The translations under genes and the position numbers were made by a program. Positions 52,177 to 58,744 of a stretch of 58,744 bases of DNA are shown piece by piece. The notes under the pieces were generated by a model. The model made no database searches, was not told the origin of the DNA, and saw only the letters and a program-made list of their open reading frames with translations. The first letter of the stretch is position 1; each line of letters opens with the position of its first letter. This DNA is from Neptuniibacter sp048548695 (GTDB lineage Bacteria > Pseudomonadota > Gammaproteobacteria > Pseudomonadales > Balneatricaceae). The stretch is from assembly GCF_048548695.1 (NCBI RefSeq), contig NZ_JBLYIF010000015.1. One strand, written 5' to 3'.

Positions 52177-52998
52177 TTATTCAGCCGGATGTACAGAAGC
52201 CGCGATACGTTCAGCGATCATCAGCGGCACATCGCCCACCACTGTCACAAAATGATCACCAACCCTCTTACCAACCGCAACGACGTTATCCGTCTGGCTG
52301 ACACCAGGAGGAGATGACTGATGGTCAATATCCTCAATACAGACCGTGAACGCATTCCGGCCGTTACTGTAGACCAGCAGTTCTGCATGCGGAATAACAT
52401 TACGACGCATTGGTAAAAAACCTTCAGGCAACCAGCCAGCATTCCATTGCGGTTCTTTTGGAGTCAGCATTTGTTGATGCTGTTCGATATAACGATCCAT
52501 CCCCTGCGGTAATCGAATAATATCAGGTTCCTGAATCTGTTCTGCCAAGGTGCGACCCTGACCATACTGAGCCCGCACAATGCCTTGTGACACTGGTGCA
52601 GCTGGTAGATTAAAAGCCGGACGCGCATCAGCTAATGGAGTCGTTTCAGGCGTTGATTGATAGGTCTGCGCACCAAGGATAACCATGGCCGTAACCGATG
52701 CGGCAACGGCCATGCTGGCAAATGGTTTCCAAAAGGAACCGGATGCTTCCGTTGCATTCCGGGTGGACTGTTTATAAGTTTCTTCATCCGTAACAGCCTG
52801 CATGACTGCAGTACTGATATCCATTGCAGGAGAGGATACTTTCTCCGACAGCAGTGCCGAGCGGGCAACATGATAACGCTGCCAGGTACGACCCAGCTCA
52901 GGTTCGCTTTCTATGCACTGCATAAGACGGCGCACTTCAAACTCACCCAGCTCACCGTCCATTAAGGCGGAGAGTTTTTCGCTGGACTGTTCAGACAT
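52177..52998 (-). CDS. Anti-sigma-E factor fused to an RseB/MucB C-terminal domain (MucA-MucB hybrid)
   Basis: A 273-residue protein in the rseA position. Residues 1-75 match the RseA/MucA sigma-binding domain (EKLSALMDGELGEFEVRRLM, TWQRYHVARSALL). A membrane helix lies about 92-112. Residues 160-178 (IRLPQGMDRYIEQHQQ) resemble the C-terminus of MucA. Residues 184-271 match the C-terminal domain of MucB/RseB: WNAGWLPEGF, LVYSNGRNAFTVCIE and VTVVGDVPLMIAERIAASV. The larger LolA-like N-terminal domain of RseB is absent and no separate rseB gene follows. The gene should inhibit sigma-E until proteolysis; the fused tail probably shields the cleavage site (inference). Confidence 0.85.
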   Translation of the reverse strand: MSEQSSEKLSALMDGELGEFEVRRLMQCIESEPELGRTWQRYHVARSALLSEKVSSPAMDISTAVMQAVTDEETYKQSTRNATEASGSFWKPFASMAVAASVTAMVILGAQTYQSTPETTPLADARPAFNLPAAPVSQGIVRAQYGQGRTLAEQIQEPDIIRLPQGMDRYIEQHQQMLTPKEPQWNAGWLPEGFLPMRRNVIPHAELLVYSNGRNAFTVCIEDIDHQSSPPGVSQTDNVVAVGKRVGDHFVTVVGDVPLMIAERIAASVHPAE

Positions 52999-53029
52999 AG
53001 TGCATTACCTCTGAATAAATGTTCATTAG

Positions 53030-53611
53030 TTAACTCGCCAAAAGTGGCCGAATTTCTTTATCTATAGATTCACGGGCACGAAAAATACGTGAACGCACCG
53101 TGCCCACCGGGCAATCCATAATACTGGCGATATCTTCATAACTGAGACCTTCAAATTCGCGTAGCGTCAAGGCCACTCTTAGGTCTTCTGGTAATCGATC
53201 CAGCGTGCGCTTAATCACCTTCTCAAGCTCGTCCCGGTATAACTGATTTTCCGGTGTTTCAATATCCTTCAGGTCGCTATCACCTTCAAAATATTGAGCA
53301 TCATCAATATCTACATCAGTGGGCTTTCGCCCTCTGGCAACCAGATGGTTTTTAGCGGTATTGATCGCTATCCGATACAACCAGGTATAAAACGCACTAT
53401 CGCCACGAAATCTGGGTAATGCGCGATAGGCTTTGATAAACGTTTCTTGCGCAACATCCATGGCTTCATGGGAGTCATATATATATCGTCCAATCAAGCC
53501 CACAATTTTATGCTGGTATTTTTTAACCAGTAAATCAAAGGCCCTTTTATCACCGGCTTTTACCCGCTCAACCAACTGCTGGTCAATCACCGCCTGGCTT
53601 TCATTTGACAC
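53030..53611 (-). CDS. rpoE: RNA polymerase sigma factor RpoE (AlgU)
   Basis: A 193-residue group 4 (ECF) sigma factor for envelope stress. It has region 2 (FDLLVKKYQHKIVGLIGRYI, HEAMDVAQETFIKAYRAL, FYTWLYRIAINTAKN) and region 4 (LPEDLRVALTLREFEGLSYEDIASIMDCPVGTVRSRIFRAR). Length matches P. aeruginosa AlgU (193). First gene of rpoE-mucAB hybrid-rseC-mucD, preceded by a good sigma-E-type promoter, so it is autoregulated. Confidence 0.98.
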   Translation of the reverse strand: MSNESQAVIDQQLVERVKAGDKRAFDLLVKKYQHKIVGLIGRYIYDSHEAMDVAQETFIKAYRALPRFRGDSAFYTWLYRIAINTAKNHLVARGRKPTDVDIDDAQYFEGDSDLKDIETPENQLYRDELEKVIKRTLDRLPEDLRVALTLREFEGLSYEDIASIMDCPVGTVRSRIFRARESIDKEIRPLLAS

Positions 53612-53733
53612 TCATTTTTCCTTAATACCGACTTCTCAGTGTTCAGGTTTCACATATCATCCTGTGAACCCAAGGCATTAGTATCTCTTCTACCCCAAGT
53701 AATGATCAACCTGTACTGAGCATCAGGACACTG

Positions 53734-53762
53734 TTAAGAACATAAGACATGTTTGAAGTTCC
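53734..53762 (-). promoter_or_regulatory. Sigma-E-type autoregulatory promoter of rpoE
   Basis: On the minus strand the -35 GGAACTT (53756-53762), a 16-bp spacer and the -10 TCTTAA (53734-53739) match the GGAACTT-N16-TCTRA/TCAAA consensus of RpoE/AlgU. The predicted start is near 53727, giving a leader of about 115 nt. Confidence 0.78.
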
Positions 53763-53788
53763 ACTAGTACAAAAAAAAATCTTACAAT
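53759..53788 (+). promoter_or_regulatory. Putative sigma-70 promoter of nadB overlapping the rpoE promoter
   Basis: TTCCAC (53759-53764), 18 bp, TACAAT (53783-53788), with a predicted leader of about 30 nt before nadB. The -35 shares bases with the sigma-E -35 on the other strand, so the two polymerases could exclude each other. Confidence 0.45.
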
Positions 53789-53824
53789 AGAAGCCTTGCA
53801 CCCAGCCTTAGGAATCAGCAGTAC

Positions 53825-55429
53825 ATGGCCACCCATCACCATTATGACGCACTTATCATTGGCAGCGGCGCCGCTGGCTTAAGTATGGCCCTGCATCTAG
53901 CACCAGATGCCAAGGTAGCGGTACTCAGCAAACGAGAACTTACCAGTGGCTCAACATGGCTGGCACAAGGAGGTATCGCAGCAGTACTCGACACGACCGA
54001 TAGCACCCAGGCCCATATTCAGGACACCATGGTGGCCGGGGGGCAGTTAAGCCATCAGGATGCGGTTGAATTTACCATCAACAACGGCAAAGCAAATATT
54101 GAATGGTTAATTGAACAGGGCGTTGCGTTTACCCAATACAATGCAGATGATTACCATCTGACCAAAGAAGGGGGTCACTCCCACCGTCGCATTATCCACT
54201 CCGCCGATGCCACTGGCCGTGCGCTGCAACAAACCCTGATCGAAAAAGCACGCAGCTGCGCCAATATTGACCTGTTTGAGCATCACATTGCCGTCGACTT
54301 GATAACAAGGCGCAAACTACGCTTACCGCACAATCGCTGTATCGGCGCCTATGTTCTAAACGAAGCCACCGGCCACGTCGAAGTATTCCAGGCCCGCAAT
54401 GTAATTCTTGCTACCGGAGGTGCATCCAAAGCTTACCTATATACCAGCAATTCAGATGGGGCAACTGGCGACGGTATTGCCATGGCATGGCGCGCTGGGT
54501 GCCGGGTAGGCAATATGGAATTTAACCAGTTTCACCCTACCTGCTTATACCATCCCCAGGCTAAATCTTTCTTAATCTCTGAAGCGGTCAGGGGTGAAGG
54601 CGGAAAATTGCTTCTGCCTGATGGCAGCCGTTTTATGCAGCATTTCGATTCAAGAGCCGAACTCGCACCCCGGGATATTGTCGCCAGGGCAATTGACCAC
54701 GAAATGAAACGTCTCGGTTGCGACTGCCTTTACCTTGACATATCTCACCAATCCAAAGCCTTTATAAAAGAGCACTTCCCAACCATTTATGACCGCTGTG
54801 CTGAGCTGGGGATCAATATCGCCAAGGACCCTATACCTGTTGTACCTGCAGCCCACTATACCTGCGGCGGTGTTGTCACCGATCTTCAAGGCAGAACAGA
54901 TATCCCGGGGCTTTATGCCATTGGCGAAACATCCTTTACCGGCCTACATGGTGCCAACCGCCTGGCCAGTAACTCATTGCTAGAGTGCTTGGTTTATGCT
55001 CGATCTGCCTCCGACAACTTATTGAGTTCACTTGTTGAACCCGTTGATCAAGCGTTAATTCCTGATTGGGATGAATCCCAAGTCACAAACTCGGATGAGG
55101 ATGTGGTTATCTCGCATAACTGGGAAGAAATCAGGCGCTTCATGTGGGATTACGTAGGCATTGTCAGAACCACTAAACGTCTGCAACGCGCAAAACACCG
55201 CATAGAGTTACTGCAACAGGAAATCGGTGAATATTACAGTAACTATAAAATCAGCAATGACCTACTGGAACTGAGAAATCTGGCCGTGGTGGCCGATTTG
55301 ATCATCCGTTCAGCCATGCAACGTCAGGAAAGCCGCGGTCTGCATTACACTCTGGACTTCCCGGATGAAAACCCTGAAGCCTTGGACACTATCCTGACAC
55401 CTGAAAATTTTTCCTGGCTGAAAGGTTAA
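53825..55429 (+). CDS. nadB: L-aspartate oxidase
   Basis: A 534-residue flavoenzyme oxidising L-aspartate to iminoaspartate, the first step of NAD synthesis. It has the dinucleotide fold ALIIGSGAAGLSMAL, the substrate-loop sequences GGHSHRRIIHSAD and EAVRGEGGKLLLPDG, HYTCGGVVTDLQGRTDIPGLYAIGE and GANRLASNSLLECLVYA. Length is typical (540 in E. coli). Divergent from rpoE, the conserved gammaproteobacterial arrangement, and convergent with ygfX (4-bp overlap). Confidence 0.97.
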   Translation: MATHHHYDALIIGSGAAGLSMALHLAPDAKVAVLSKRELTSGSTWLAQGGIAAVLDTTDSTQAHIQDTMVAGGQLSHQDAVEFTINNGKANIEWLIEQGVAFTQYNADDYHLTKEGGHSHRRIIHSADATGRALQQTLIEKARSCANIDLFEHHIAVDLITRRKLRLPHNRCIGAYVLNEATGHVEVFQARNVILATGGASKAYLYTSNSDGATGDGIAMAWRAGCRVGNMEFNQFHPTCLYHPQAKSFLISEAVRGEGGKLLLPDGSRFMQHFDSRAELAPRDIVARAIDHEMKRLGCDCLYLDISHQSKAFIKEHFPTIYDRCAELGINIAKDPIPVVPAAHYTCGGVVTDLQGRTDIPGLYAIGETSFTGLHGANRLASNSLLECLVYARSASDNLLSSLVEPVDQALIPDWDESQVTNSDEDVVISHNWEEIRRFMWDYVGIVRTTKRLQRAKHRIELLQQEIGEYYSNYKISNDLLELRNLAVVADLIIRSAMQRQESRGLHYTLDFPDENPEALDTILTPENFSWLKG

Positions 55430-55872
55430 TTACGCTCAGCGACCAACTTTGCAAACCGAGCCAGGACCCGCAGTCGACGAAACGTGTCCTGACTACAGCT
55501 ATCCTTAAATATGAAAACGGTCAATGGCAAAAGCTGTCCTGGCACAGAAACAGCAAACAGCACCAGAAACGGTGTTACTAGGCTTGCCCGAATGGCCTCA
55601 GCCTGACAAGAGCGGCCACTATTACACCCCAGAACCATCAGGCCCTGATCAGGCAACCAGCGAAGCGAGGTAATGGCATGCGATGCGCTCAGCGAAACAT
55701 CCTTGCGCCAGCTGTAAAGCGCTAAAACACAAATACCCATTAGCAATACCCCCTTACCAACCGGTGGCAATCGAGTAACAACAACAGCGTATGCAGCTAA
55801 CAGATGAAATAGAAGATGAAGCCCCGCCGCGAAGCGAGAGGGAGTTAAGCGAATACGATCAAGGCTGAACAC
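55426..55872 (-). CDS. ygfX: YgfX-family inner-membrane protein
   Basis: A 148-residue protein with two close membrane helices (residues ~17-33 and ~39-53), followed by a soluble part (SLRWLPDQGLMVLGC). It matches the YgfX (CptA-like) family encoded next to SdhE/YgfY. YgfX was proposed as a toxin acting on FtsZ/MreB with SdhE as antitoxin; SdhE's role in flavinylation makes that pairing debated. It overlaps the sdhE end by 14 bp. Confidence 0.85.
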   Translation of the reverse strand: MFSLDRIRLTPSRFAAGLHLLFHLLAAYAVVVTRLPPVGKGVLLMGICVLALYSWRKDVSLSASHAITSLRWLPDQGLMVLGCNSGRSCQAEAIRASLVTPFLVLFAVSVPGQLLPLTVFIFKDSCSQDTFRRLRVLARFAKLVAERN

Positions 55873-56110
55873 GATCCAGTATCAACCGTACAATACGATG
55901 CAAGTCCGGATCTGCGGGCTCCTCCCGCTCCATTAACCACAAGAACAGATCCTGATCCTCACATGCCAGCAACCGAACAAACGCATCCTGATCAGCAGGT
56001 TCAAGTTGCCTGAACGCCTCAGTGACAAAGGGCACAAATAACACATCCAGTTCCAGCATTCCGCGTCGGCTTTGCCAAGCTAAACGACGGATATCTTCAT
56101 CACTGTACAT
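55859..56110 (-). CDS. sdhE: FAD assembly factor SdhE
   Basis: An 83-residue helical protein promoting covalent FAD attachment to succinate dehydrogenase flavoprotein. The signature LAWQSRRGMLELDVLF contains the RGxxE motif required for flavinylation. The frame opens at 56146, but ATG 56110 (MYSDEDIRRL) fits the family start. Paired and overlapping with ygfX, next to the flavoprotein gene nadB. Confidence 0.94.
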   Translation of the reverse strand: MYSDEDIRRLAWQSRRGMLELDVLFVPFVTEAFRQLEPADQDAFVRLLACEDQDLFLWLMEREEPADPDLHRIVRLILDRVQP

Positions 56111-56660
56111 AAATCTAACCTGTGTATTTAAAGCTGTAAATTCCACAATTCAGGCAAATTAGCGAGCGAGCTAAGCCTGCAAGACAACCAGCATCAAGCT
56201 CACGCGCCATCTGAATTTATCAGGGAGCTACTATAATTCACCCTAGACCTCGATGCACCAATCACAAGACAACAGAAGAAAGATAAACCACGGTTAATCA
56301 CAGATGCCACGGTGCCTGCACCATAAAACATTAAGTTTGAATGACCACCAAGCCAATCCCCAACACAGCTCTACCAGAACAACATGAGCCACATAGTTCT
56401 TCATACTCAATACCCAGCTTTCGACCTACCCAAACCCGATAAAACACTACCAAGGTAGCATTTTAAAAAAAACCAAAACCATAAGAATGATAGCTAATAT
56501 TTAGTAAAATTTTATTTAAATTTAAATACAACTGTATTAGGCTGGATCAGGTTTTACAACCAGCCCATTCGCTTAGCAAAAACGAGCAAAACGCTCAGAA
56601 AAGGGACTGAAAAACGTCGCAAAACAATATATTGGACAAATAGACAAGGATCTCCTCATC
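56111..56660. other. 550-bp intergenic region, AT-rich on the right
   Basis: No gene or RNA recognised. The left part carries leader/promoter sequence for sdhE. The part from about 56440 to 56530 is strongly AT-rich (runs such as AATTTTATTTAAATTTAAAT) and could hold an UP-element-like promoter for the repeat-protein gene. AAGGA at about 56647 is its ribosome site. Confidence 0.5.
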
Positions 56661-57728
56661 ATGAAATACAACCCTAACTTTAAACCTCTCGCGCTTGTAG
56701 TGATGATGGCAGCCGCCTCTGCTGCCCAAGCTGAAGACGCGATGCTGGATGTAAACCTTGACGCCTCTGCTGGTGCAGCAGGACCTCTGGCAGCAGCATC
56801 TGTTGATGTAACAGCTACCGGCTCTGTCATCGTTGAAACTCCGACTCTTCCCGCTGCAGGCGAACTGGCAACTGAAACCTTGAGCAGCGTCACTGGCCTT
56901 ACTGGCGGACTGCCCATTCCTGAAGATGCACTTACTACCGTAACTGACACACTAGGCACTGCCACAGACCTGGCCAGCGGTACTGTTGACACAGCAACCG
57001 GCCTAGTTAGCGGCCTGCCTGTTGCAGGTGACCTGGTCGGTGACGCAACCGGTATCATTGGCGACCCGTTGAGCGCCGTTGATGGAATTACGGGTGACCC
57101 TCTGGGCACAGCGACCGGACTCGTCGGTGACCTGCCACTGGTCGGCGGTGTAGTAGATACCGCTACAGGTGTCGTANNNNNNNNNNNNNNNNNNNNNNNN
57201 NNNNNNNNNNNNNNNNNNNNNNNNNNNNNNNNNNNNNNNNNNNNNNNNNNNNNNNNNNNNNNNNNNNNNNNNNTGAGCGCCGTTGATGGAATTACGGGTG
57301 ATCCTCTGGGCACAGCGACCGGACTCGTGGGTGACCTGCCACTGGTCGGCGGCATCGCTGACACTGCCACAGGTCTTGCAGGTGAAACCCTTAATAGCAC
57401 TACTAATCTGGTTGGCGACCTGACTGATAACGCAGCGACACTGCTAGGCGATACCCTAGGCTCAGTTGACAGCCTACTGGCTGAAGATGGAATGCTGGGA
57501 GACGGGGAGCTGACAATTATCCCTGATGCAACTGAAACTCTATCACCCGTAACCGGCTTATCCGAAGGACTGACTGATTCCCTGCCGTTAGGTGCGCTGC
57601 CTGTCGACCTGTCCCTAGTTGATGGAATTATTGGCACTGCTACTGGGCTCACCGATGGTGCAGGTACTGCAACCGACTTGGTTGGTGGTTCCCTGGGTAC
57701 CGCTACAGGTTTACTTGGTAGCCTGTAA
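56661..57728 (+). CDS. Secreted acidic repeat protein, paralogue 1 (interrupted by sequence gap)
   Basis: About 355 codons including a 97-base run of N at 57177-57273; both sides are in one frame. It has a signal peptide (MKYNPNFKPLALVVMMAAASAAQA, cleavage before EDA). The mature part consists of degenerate repeats built on TATGLVGDLPLVGG and GDPLSAVDGITGDP, ending GTATGLLGSL. In the readable mature sequence there is no Lys, Arg, His, Cys, Phe, Tyr or Trp, so the protein is strongly acidic. I know no named family for it; it is probably periplasmic, surface or extracellular. Followed by a terminator and by a shorter paralogue. The segment LPVDLSLVDGIIGTATGL links the two. True repeat number is uncertain. 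Confidence 0.8.
   Translation: MKYNPNFKPLALVVMMAAASAAQAEDAMLDVNLDASAGAAGPLAAASVDVTATGSVIVETPTLPAAGELATETLSSVTGLTGGLPIPEDALTTVTDTLGTATDLASGTVDTATGLVSGLPVAGDLVGDATGIIGDPLSAVDGITGDPLGTATGLVGDLPLVGGVVDTATGVVXXXXXXXXXXXXXXXXXXXXXXXXXXXXXXXXXSAVDGITGDPLGTATGLVGDLPLVGGIADTATGLAGETLNSTTNLVGDLTDNAATLLGDTLGSVDSLLAEDGMLGDGELTIIPDATETLSPVTGLSEGLTDSLPLGALPVDLSLVDGIIGTATGLTDGAGTATDLVGGSLGTATGLLGSL
57070..57149 (+). repeat. Near-identical 80-bp coding repeat, copy left of the gap
   Basis: Begins TGAGCGCCGTTGATGG and encodes SAVDGITGDPLGTATG and following residues. It differs from the copy at 57274-57353 at only two positions. Offset between copies is 204 bp as deposited. Confidence 0.9.
57177..57273. other. 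Run of 97 undetermined bases (assembly gap)
   Basis: N run inside the repeat-protein gene, bounded by near-identical repeats. It is most likely a short-read assembly gap caused by the repeats. The flanks happen to be in frame at the given length. Confidence 0.98.
57274..57353 (+). repeat. Near-identical 80-bp coding repeat, copy right of the gap
   Basis: Second copy of the repeat at 57070-57149 (two differences). After it the sequences diverge, reading GGIADTATGLAG instead of GGVVDTATGVV. Confidence 0.9.
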
Positions 57729-57750
57729 ACCAAACCTTAAGTACTTCGCT

Positions 57751-57782
57751 TTAAGTGGCTCACATGAGCCACTTTTTTTTCG
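57751..57782 (+). terminator. Rho-independent terminator after paralogue 1
   Basis: AAGTGGCTCA and TGAGCCACTT form a 10-bp stem with a very short loop, followed by TTTTTT. It separates the two paralogues into independent transcripts. Confidence 0.92.
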
Positions 57783-57922
57783 ACAAAAAATTTTAATGAG
57801 GGATAACTCCGACAAATTCAACAACAGCCCCTAGAAGAAGCCCGTTAACAAATCTAAATAATTAGATTATTGATTAAAAAAACCACCAAATCCCTCATAA
57901 AAACATAAAGGTTAACAACAAA

Positions 57923-58369
57923 ATGAAAAAACCTTACTTAAAAATGCTCGCCCTCTCCTCCATGATTGCAACAGGATCAGCCAGCGCCCTGACTGATGTA
58001 CCTGTAGACCTATCAATCGTAGACGGACTAGCAGGCGATCCTTCTGAATTGTCCGCAGGCCTAACCAACGACCTACCTCTTGACCTGTCATCAGTAGAGA
58101 GTTTGGTAAGCACACCTACTGGCCTAATAGGCGACTTGCCTCTGGACCTAGCGCTGGTAACAGACGTAATTGATACCGTTACTGGCTTAGTCGGCGGTTT
58201 GACCGCTGACCTTCCCCTGGATCTTTCAGTTATTGATAGCGGACTTGTAGATAGCACTGTCGGCAACCTACCACTGGATCTCTCTCTGGCTGACGGCTTA
58301 GTCGGCACCGCAACCGATCTCGTTGGCGACACGCTACCAACGGTTACCAGCTTGGCGAGCGATCTGTAA
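57923..58369 (+). CDS. Secreted acidic repeat protein, paralogue 2
   Basis: A 148-residue protein with a signal peptide (MKKPYLKMLALSSMIATGSASA, cleavage before LTD). The mature part of about 126 residues has five degenerate repeats of 19-25 residues, each starting (L/V)P(L/V)DL(S/A), joined by segments such as TPTGLIGD and VTGLVGGLTAD. It contains about 20 Asp/Glu and no Lys, Arg, His, Cys, Phe, Tyr or Trp. Clearly related in composition and motifs to the gene just upstream. Function unknown. AAGG lies 11 nt before the ATG. Own terminator downstream. Confidence 0.85.
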   Translation: MKKPYLKMLALSSMIATGSASALTDVPVDLSIVDGLAGDPSELSAGLTNDLPLDLSSVESLVSTPTGLIGDLPLDLALVTDVIDTVTGLVGGLTADLPLDLSVIDSGLVDSTVGNLPLDLSLADGLVGTATDLVGDTLPTVTSLASDL

Positions 58370-58387
58370 ATTACGGTCGCAAACATA

Positions 58388-58416
58388 AAAGGGCTGAATA
58401 ATTCAGCCCTTTTTAT
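58388..58416 (+). terminator. Rho-independent terminator after paralogue 2
   Basis: AAAGGGCTGAAT and ATTCAGCCCTTTTT form a strong stem with a T run just after the gene. Confidence 0.92.
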
Positions 58417-58744
58417 TCCCTTGTCCCATCCTAAATAACGTTACCACTTTTCAAACACTCAATTGGAAAGTGTTATGCAATGAAGAGCTAAACGTACACA
58501 ACGCGATTATTCCCTTGCCTTAAAATTTACGGTTCCCGATAAATTTGAGCGCCCGATGCTGACTTAACTACGGCAACAGAACATGCAAAAAACGTAACCT
58601 CAATTATACCAGTCCCTAAGCGTATATATGCTCTAGTAAAGGCATGGCGATTTCACGGGCTACACTACCCTGCCCTATCAGAACAGCTTGGAACCTATAA
58701 AAACAGGCGTTGTTCATGTATTGCTTGGGTACATGAACCCCTAT
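58417..58744. other. Right-end intergenic sequence, no gene seen
   Basis: No reading frame with coding character was seen. Two inverted repeats occur: an imperfect one around 58444-58472 (CACTTTTC / GGAAAGTG) and a perfect 9-bp one at 58712-58738 (GTTCATGTA / TACATGAAC). The neighbouring gene lies outside the window. Confidence 0.5.

Noticed and set aside
55426..56110. YgfX/SdhE as a toxin-antitoxin module
   Set aside because: The genes are present, but SdhE's RGxxE motif and position by nadB support the flavinylation role; toxin-antitoxin function cannot be argued from this sequence.
57177..57273. Frameshift or pseudogene at the N run
   Set aside because: The frame is continuous on both sides at the deposited gap length and both flanks encode the same repeat, so there is no evidence of disruption.
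56573..57733. Long minus-strand open frame (386 codons) opposite repeat paralogue 1
   Set aside because: It is the antisense of a repetitive gene with biased codons, has no family features, low-complexity SPT-rich product and no ribosome site, while the plus-strand frame has a signal peptide, ribosome site and terminator.
57934..58386. Minus-strand frame of 150 codons opposite paralogue 2
   Set aside because: Antisense mirror of the repeat gene, same reasoning as for paralogue 1.
58444..58472. Imperfect hairpin CACTTTTC / GGAAAGTG as a terminator
   Set aside because: No T run follows and the real terminator of the upstream gene is already at 58388-58416.
1..58744. tRNA, rRNA, CRISPR arrays, insertion sequences or prophage genes
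   Set aside because: Looked for throughout; no cloverleaf-like sequences, regular direct repeats with spacers, transposases or integrases were seen.

Overview
This window is chromosomal DNA of a marine-type gammaproteobacterium, most like the Oceanospirillales/Pseudomonadales. The evidence is the set of conserved gene blocks: nadB / rpoE-mucAB-rseC-mucD-lepA-lepB-DUF4845-rnc-era-recO-pdxJ-acpS, glnA-ntrB-ntrC, rpmB-rpmG, radC / coaBC-algC-argB-slmA, gpmI-envC-ctpA-yibQ / yibN-grxC-secB, and aceK. Species is not determinable by eye. Coding density is high. No tRNA, rRNA, CRISPR array, transposase or phage gene was seen.

Layout. 0-4.2 kb (minus): a TAXI-type TRAP transporter (binding protein, fused permease with DUF3394 tail) plus a universal stress protein. 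4.3-8.4 kb: aceK divergent from an ATP-type phosphofructokinase and a DUF502 membrane protein, then a glyoxalase-II-like metallo-hydrolase. 8.4-9.5 kb: a cyclic-di-GMP-I (GEMM) riboswitch on the minus strand facing the metallo-hydrolase, divergent from a MarR-family regulator with palindromes in its promoter. 9.5-12.4 kb (minus): TPP riboswitch-thiD-thiC. 12.6-13.03 kb (plus): two tandem CsrB/RsmZ-like small RNAs with many GGA motifs. 13-17.9 kb (minus): glycosyltransferase, PAP2 phosphatase, hydrolase, mutM, rpmG, rpmB, radC. 18-23 kb (plus): coaBC, algC, argB, slmA, TauE/SafE permease. 23-27.9 kb (minus): yibQ, ctpA, envC, gpmI. 28-29.2 kb (plus): yibN, grxC, secB. 29.3-34 kb (minus): trmL, ntrC, ntrB, glnA with a sigma-54 promoter and NtrC sites. 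34.5-42 kb: typA, pip, dtd, a DTW-domain gene pair, an HDOD protein, and a class II aldolase/enolase-superfamily pair. This pair converges on an amidohydrolase/SDR pair that tails the 42-50 kb lepA-to-acpS block. 50-53.6 kb: the sigma-E operon. 53.8-56.1 kb: nadB, ygfX, sdhE. 56.6-58.4 kb (plus): two adjacent secreted, highly acidic repeat proteins, the first interrupted by a run of N.

Most notable. (1) The sigma-E operon encodes one protein that looks like a complete MucA/RseA anti-sigma factor fused to the C-terminal domain of MucB/RseB, with no separate rseB gene in the operon. (2) The two terminal secreted paralogues have mature parts without any Lys, Arg, His, Cys, Phe, Tyr or Trp in the readable sequence. 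(3) A c-di-GMP-I riboswitch precedes a metallo-hydrolase gene, and its P1 stem is followed by a U tract. (4) Tandem Rsm-type sRNAs share promoter elements at the same spacing.

How the genes work together: much of the window is global control (NtrBC nitrogen control, sigma-E envelope stress, Csr/Rsm post-transcriptional control, c-di-GMP and TPP sensing) set among housekeeping genes for translation, envelope growth, cofactors and central carbon flow. All functional calls rest on motif and family recognition by eye. No database search was run.
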